Assembly: GCA_911728455.2 (NCBI GenBank)
Contig: OU452233.1
Span: 8,909,505 to 8,973,504, forward strand
Source: Marthasterias glacialis
Lineage: Eukaryota; Echinodermata; Asteroidea; Forcipulatida; Asteriidae
DNA: 64,000 nt
Direction: 5' to 3'
Shown: positions 59,291 through 64,000 of the stretch, in pieces
How positions within the stretch are numbered: the stretch's first letter is position 1
Layout of the letters: each line of letters opens with the position of its first letter
Made by a program: the position numbers and the translations under genes
Notes under the pieces: generated by a model
Told to the model about the DNA's origin: nothing
Seen by the model: only the letters and a program-made list of their open reading frames with translations
Databases searched by the model: none

Positions 59291-59441
59291 ATACAATAAT
59301 TATTTGTATATTAATGTTCTATCGTCTTCAGAGCATGATCGAAACGTCGAGTTGTACACAACCGGTTCTTTTCAGAACCGCCACAACTCATATAAAGAGA
59401 TTTCTCATGTAGACCTATCGTCGGCTCAGAACTATAAGGTC

Positions 59442-59667
59442 ATTAACTTCCGTAATCGACAAAAGTTCATTAACATTTCCAAACTAAAAAACAGTAAATA
59501 AGATTTAAAAATCAAAAACTAATGTTTGTCTATCCAAGAAGTAGTTTAAACTGTTATTCTAAACTACTTTTTGGATAGACAAACCATTAGTTTTTAATTT
59601 TTAAATCTTGTTTACTGTTTTTTAGTTTGGAAATGTTAATGACCTTTTGTCGATTGCGGAAGTTAAT
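59442..59667. repeat. Near-perfect long inverted repeat, arms about 112 bp
   Basis: ATTAACTTCCGTAATCGAC at the left is inverted at the right (GTCGATTGCGGAAGTTAAT). The arms differ at only a handful of places and almost meet at the centre (GTAGTTTA..TAAACTAC). A transcript through it would form a long hairpin. Confidence 0.9.
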
Positions 59668-60259
59668 CGGACGATATGACGTTACCACAAACCTTAGATA
59701 GTATATCTTGTAGATATTTATTATGACAAAGCAACGAGAGAGCTCTGTCACTTTGTTCGGGTGTCGCCATTTTCTTGCTTGGTTCACAAATTATGACGCA
59801 CAGAATATCGCCCAAATGACCCCCTTTAACTCATTGCACAAAAAGAAAAATCTGCATACGTAACAAGGTTATTTTTGGAAAATTTGACGTAGATTCTATG
59901 ACGTACAAAGTGATGGTTTGCATATAGTTTCCAGATGTTGAGTAGACTCGTGATCTGATAACGAGCTTAAAGATTGAGTGCGTGATTTCCAAAGTGATGG
60001 AGGATTTCTAGGGCATGATCAGTGTGCAAATAAAAACAAATGTTGAAGTTCAACGGTAAACATGTTTATTTAACAAATACAAATAACATCATATCAATGT
60101 GATTTGGACTGAAAACTTTGGATGGACTCTAATGCCTAACAAATTGGAGGGTTTAAATCCTTGAGAAGCAATGTACCATGCAGGCATTGTTAATGTTTGA
60201 TAATACTTGAACCTTGACTGTGGTTGTGGGGCGAAGCAAACCGAGATCTTCGCATCAAG

Positions 60260-62793
60260 ATGAAACTCTACCTTCTCAACATGACGCTTGTATTGGTGTC
60301 CGTAGGTAAAGTCACATCATCAATTGCAATCCTTTTTTAAGACGGAAATCTTATGCACTTAGACTAATTAAATCACAGATTACGGGAAAGCCGCTATGTA
60401 GGCCTATCTAACTGACTAAAACAGTTATAGCGCCTTGTCACACGGACCAGCCCGTTCCAGTCGATCTCAAATAAGAAACAAAAATACATTTTAAATTTCA
60501 AGTAATTTTCAGATGGGGATACTAAACTACTGTTGGAGAGAAAAAAGATAACTTGTGTTACTTGGTGTTCCTGTTTGCATGCAGTGTAGTCTAGTCAGTA
60601 CCTCCAATGAACCCGTATAGACTGCCTGTGTGACAAGGCCATTCCTCATTAAGTCAGGGCATGGTAATGGTGTTTGTTTGTTTTAAATCAGTCCTTCATT
60701 TACTTCAGTTTTAACACGATCTTATTTCTCTAGCCAGACTATACAACAATAACAAGCATTTAAAAATGAACAAGAACTTTAAAGCGCTTGAGCTCACCTT
60801 CATTGGTGCAAGTGCACTCCACTTTACTGACCAGCTGACAGCGTCCACGCACTATGTAAAATGATGTAGGGTACAATGTATACATTTTGCAACTTTGTGA
60901 CAACAAATTAAGATTTCGCCATCCTATAATCAAGCCAATTCATGACGAGCTATGATCAACCTTTTTTTATAACAACCAAAACATAGTATGTTTTTTAATT
61001 GTGGAGTTGTGTCTATGTCTACCTCATACTTAAATCAAGACTAGACCTACTTGGGAGTAGGCTAGAACATGAACTATTGTGTTTATACGCTCAAAAACGT
61101 GAGCATGTTCTTTGAAATGAGAAGTTATTCTTTGAAATCGTTTCTGTTTAAAACAACAGTTGACTCTGAAACCAAGGCGCCACCTACAACGAACCCGACA
61201 ACCAGATGGCCCACGGAAGCTGACAGCAACTTCACGCACGCCGGGGAAACTGCCCGCATGACCACCACAAAAACCGTACAGAGTACCAACTCGACATCTG
61301 CAGGCACCAACTACACAACCGCTGCCGGTACTACTTCTACAAATGCCACTTACACAACATCAACTGATATGACGGAAATTATCCCAAGGTAAGTGTACAG
61401 TTTAAATCTCCAAGTCCAGAACCAATGTTCACTTGAGCAAGTATTGTGTTCTTCCTATTGACTTACAGGGTTTTTCAAATCCCATTGAAGTGAAAATGCC
61501 ACTGGCGTGCCCCAACAGCACTCGAGCTATACCCTCTCTGCGCAACCCTCCCGTCTGCGCACACTGGCCATGAACAGCTGTCCTTAACTTTCTTTAATTG
61601 CTAACTCTGGTTTGGGTCTCTTTCTCACGATCAACCCGATCAAACAGCGCATGGAGGCATGGGTTGTTGTTTTCTAGGGGGATGGGGTTGAAGTCGGGGT
61701 TCAAGACCCTTATCCATAGTGTGATCAAGTGCAGTAGGTCTATACACTGTACAATGCAATTAATTTATGGTCAATTGCGTATCGTATTAATACTATTGTT
61801 TATAATCTGATTTTATTTGTCAGCTTTTCGGGGCAATGTTTCAAGAAAAATGGAACGTGTACGCTGATGAGTTTATCTGCCGAATTGAAAGTCGAATACA
61901 ACACCACAAATAACGGGGTATGTTCATACTAAAACGTATTAATAAATACCTAGGACAGTTTGTGGATTCTGATTGGTAAAAACGTGATCACGTGGGGGTG
62001 TATTAACGGCGATATAAAGACTGGCTAACAAAACAAGCAAGTATCGCCGAGAAAGAAAAGTTACAAAATGGACGATTTTTGCCGTTTATTTCTTTAAAAA
62101 GGTATTTATTAATGGGAATAACAGTGCGAGGACCCGGTCTTCACTGCTTGGTAATGACCTTGGGTGGTGGCTGGCCGCTGTTAACGACCGCGCCTCCGGC
62201 TTGGTCGTTAACAGCGGCCAGCCACCACCCCGGTCATTACCAAGCAGTGAAGACCGGATCCTCGCACTGTTATTCCCTAAGTGTAATATAAAGCATTGCG
62301 TGTAAATGGCGTTGTTCTTGGCGAATAACGACTGAATGACAAGTGAGTCACCTTTATGCCTATAGACCTTTCTGTTACAACTATTAAGGATGTATATCAT
62401 CAAATGATGCCAGAGGGACGAGAGGTGATCAAAACGTAAAAGAGGCTGGGTGAAAATTCTAAAAAAATCTACGTAAAAGCAGGGTTTGCGATCAATTTTG
62501 TTTTTCTTTTTGTTTTGTTTTGTTTTGTTTGTTTTGAATGGGGGTTCTTCTTGATTTCCAGACTCAAGAAATCACCATCTCCATCACAGATACGGGCAAT
62601 TATCAGCTGTTGGTGCTCTACCCGTCGACCACCAGAATTGGCAGTTGGTGTTACCCAACCTGCGCAGCCTCACCGGGGGGTGTTAAATTAATCTTATGGT
62701 TTCAGAAGAAAAATGAGACGGCCTACGAAATGTACCAGGAAGTTGGCATAGTCTACAGTGAGCCAATTTTTCCGAATAACACTTTGAAATATG
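60260..62793 (+). CDS. LAMP-family gene 4, 5' part (continues beyond the recognised exons)
   Basis: Exons are 60260-60305, 61160-61388, 61824-61917 and 62562-62793, intron phases 1, 2, 0, then an open phase-1 donor; 200 residues so far. The signal peptide is MKLYLLNMTLVLVSV. About 18-90 is a Thr/Asn-rich mucin stretch with several N-x-T sites. The exon with GTCTLMSLSAELKVEYN is the first LAMP block, and the next exon is the middle block. The layout matches gene 3, including the phase-2 intron after the mucin exon. The cysteine pattern is unusual: the second cysteine of the first loop is about 49 residues on (SWCYPTC) and doubled, against 38-40 in genes 1-3. The transmembrane and tail exons are not in the window, so a full gene or a decaying copy are both possible. 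Confidence 0.82.
60430..60642. mobile_element. MITE with GCCTTGTCACACGG ends
   Basis: GCGCCTTGTCACACGGACC at the left and CTGTGTGACAAGGCC at the right. Gene 4 intron 1. Confidence 0.8.
62114..62278. repeat. Near-perfect foldback, arms about 75 bp
   Basis: GGGAATAACAGTGCGAGG to GCTGTTAACGACC is mirrored by GGTCGTTAACAGC to GTTATTCCC with very few differences and a loop of about 10-14 bases. GC-rich. Lies in gene 4 intron 3, so the pre-mRNA could form a long hairpin. Confidence 0.92.
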
Positions 62794-62832
62794 GTAAGTG
62801 ACTGTGGCATGACTTCCTCCCAAATCAAAATT

Positions 62833-62885
62833 TGGACTTCTGCTGTAGAATGCACAAAGGTCGTGGGTTCGAAACCTAGCCGAGT
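62833..62885 (+). mobile_element. tRNA-like fragment
   Basis: TAGAATGCACAAAGGTCGTG then GGTTCGAAACCTAGCC resembles the anticodon-stem and B-box part of a tRNA. No 5' half or paired acceptor stem, so it is a SINE remnant. Confidence 0.5.
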
Positions 62886-62944
62886 AATAAACCTTTCGAT
62901 TTTTTGTTACATCACTCTGGAAACTACTGAGTATTGATCCATTA

Positions 62945-63100
62945 CACCTGACGTCATCATCGTAATAATCTTGGTTGCGCCATTTTGGAAGTCAATGGCC
63001 CGTGTTACTATCATGATAGCGTGCGTTAGGCGGTACGGTTTACACGCTTATCAATGACTCCCAAAATGGCGAGCATGGCAGGCAGTAGCTGCGTCATTCA
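62945..63100. mobile_element. MITE with TTGGTTGCGCCATTTTGG
   Basis: TTGCGCCATTTTGGAAGTCA at the left and TGACTCCCAAAATGGCGAGC at the right are roughly inverted. A second pair of the same ends lies at about 49728-49750 and 51090-51115, with other repeats between. Confidence 0.65.
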
Positions 63101-63198
63101 TATAGTTTCGGCCATCTTTGATTTATTCTCTTCAACAGGAATTAACAATAATATGTGCCTTTTCTAGTAAATGAGAACGAGATGTATTTTCTTCATGG

Positions 63199-63510
63199 GG
63201 TGGCATGGCCTCTCTCATCGCTGTGGCCCTGGTCTGAGGGCTATGGCCCGCCTAGGGCCATAGTGAGTAAAGTTGTACGATGGTTCTCTGCCGTGCCACG
63301 AGGGTTTTTTCTCCGGGCCTTTCGGTTTTCATCCCCCATGAATATCAATCACATTCGATCTCTGGCTGTGCTATTATGGTCATTATTGGTCGATGTGGTT
63401 GGTTACCAAAGGCGCCCTTGCATGCCTGCAGCTCGAACACATTGTAGCCACGTCCTTCGGACAGAATGCCCTACACAAAAAGCAACACCTTCAATAATTA
63501 TAATCAAATT
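63199..63510 (+). mobile_element. tRNA-derived SINE, second family, worn copy
   Basis: Body words GATCTCTGGCTGTG, GGCGCCCTTGCATGCC and AACACATTGTAGCCACGTCC match 41402-41755. The tRNA-like head is badly eroded. Confidence 0.8.
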
Positions 63511-63716
63511 TGCCCTCCATGCCACACTTGTTTTTATTGTTTGTTCATCATAATTCATATCACATTATTTGTCAGATCCTATCATCAAACGTACCTCACA
63601 ATGGTATAATTTGTTTACAGTAGCCTAACATTACAATCACATCACAACCCATTGATAAGTTCCGCCATTTTGATTTGTGGTATTAAATAATTTGTATTTT
63701 CATTTTCTATTAAAAG

Positions 63717-63752
63717 GTCAGACGGAAATCATTAATCTGATGGGAAAACACG
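63717..63752 (+). CDS. Possible fifth exon of gene 4
   Basis: After an AG, the frame joined to gene 4 exon 4 reads GQTEIINLMGKH and meets a GTGGGT donor in phase 1. The start resembles the corresponding exon of gene 3 (GEVEETALIDKSKI). If there is no splice it stays open only 11 more codons, without the conserved QPFA block. So it is either a short exon with the rest beyond the window, a decayed exon, or chance. Confidence 0.3.
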
Positions 63753-64000
63753 GTGGGTATAGACATCTTGTTATGGTGCTCTTCTAAAGAAAACTAGCGA
63801 GAAAGCCACTGGATTAATTGAAAGAAACATTCTCAACACAAAAGTATCTAGTGAAAAAAAAACTATGCTCATTATGCTATTTACGAGTTAGATTTGAATA
63901 GAATTGTCTTGATCGGCCACTGGAGAAAATCCAGAGGCATATATCAAGAGAGTTCAGCAAATTTCTGTTCCCAAGAAAACGTATGTGCGTACACTGGGTA
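63753..64000. other. Window end, no gene seen
   Basis: AT-rich sequence without a visible LAMP block; the rest of gene 4, if present, should lie beyond. Confidence 0.4.

Noticed and set aside
59320-59400. Hammerhead ribozyme of a Penelope-like element, suggested by a GATCGAAACGTCGAG word
   Set aside because: The CTGATGA core is not present in the right place and no GIY-YIG or reverse transcriptase frame is nearby.
62079-62403. Frames on both strands around 62.1-62.4 kb
   Set aside because: Both run through the same foldback hairpin in an intron and have mirror-image repeats.

Overview
The window looks like animal genomic DNA, most likely from an echinoderm and probably a sea star. The grounds are AT-rich intergenic sequence, short exons with GT-AG introns, tRNA-derived SINEs, and several short palindromic DNA-element families whose ends (such as TTAAAGG.. 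and AAAGGGACACR..) I recall from asteroid sequence. The clade is inferred from memory of repeats, not proven. There are no rRNA genes, CRISPR arrays, operons or bacterial signals.

The only host genes I can support are a tandem, same-strand array of four LAMP-family genes (lysosome-associated membrane glycoproteins, CD68/LAMP3-like, with a single LAMP domain). Gene 1 runs from 9054 to 16868 (5 exons, 306 aa), gene 2 from 31510 to 42375 (5 exons, 367 aa), gene 3 from 47077 to 55042 (6 exons, 360 aa), and gene 4 starts at 60260 and has four clear exons to 62793 before running towards the window edge. Each starts with a one-exon signal peptide ending in a phase-1 donor, followed by a Thr/Ser-rich mucin stretch and a LAMP domain. 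Genes 1 to 3 have four cysteines in two 37-40 residue loops, one transmembrane helix and a short tail with a YxxPhi sorting motif (YSNF, YSLM, YKSL). All exon junctions I placed keep phase and frame. Genes 1 and 2 carry the mucin stretch and first LAMP block in one exon; genes 3 and 4 split them with a phase-2 intron, so the array falls into two sub-types.

Two further signal-peptide first exons with the same phase-1 GTGAGT donor lie between the genes, at 23291-23333 (upstream of gene 2) and 42963-43029 (between genes 2 and 3). No LAMP body exons follow them before the next gene's own first exon. They could be alternative first exons (alternative promoters) for the next gene or remnants of lost copies. 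Two weaker look-alikes lie near 7.9 and 57.5 kb.

Most of the rest is mobile or repetitive. 1-9 kb: a 2.46 kb palindromic element with arrays of GGCGGCCGCC units at both ends, inserted with a 6-bp duplication into the tRNA-like head of a SINE. 20-21 kb: a 1 kb element carrying repeated CACTTCGTGAAAAC motifs. 23.9-29 kb: deeply nested short elements, including a 2.66 kb hAT-like element with a perfect 8-bp target duplication. Introns of all four genes are filled with MITEs, foldback hairpins, SINEs and minisatellites. At least nine short-element families occur twice or more. I saw no clear retroviral or other virus-like element.
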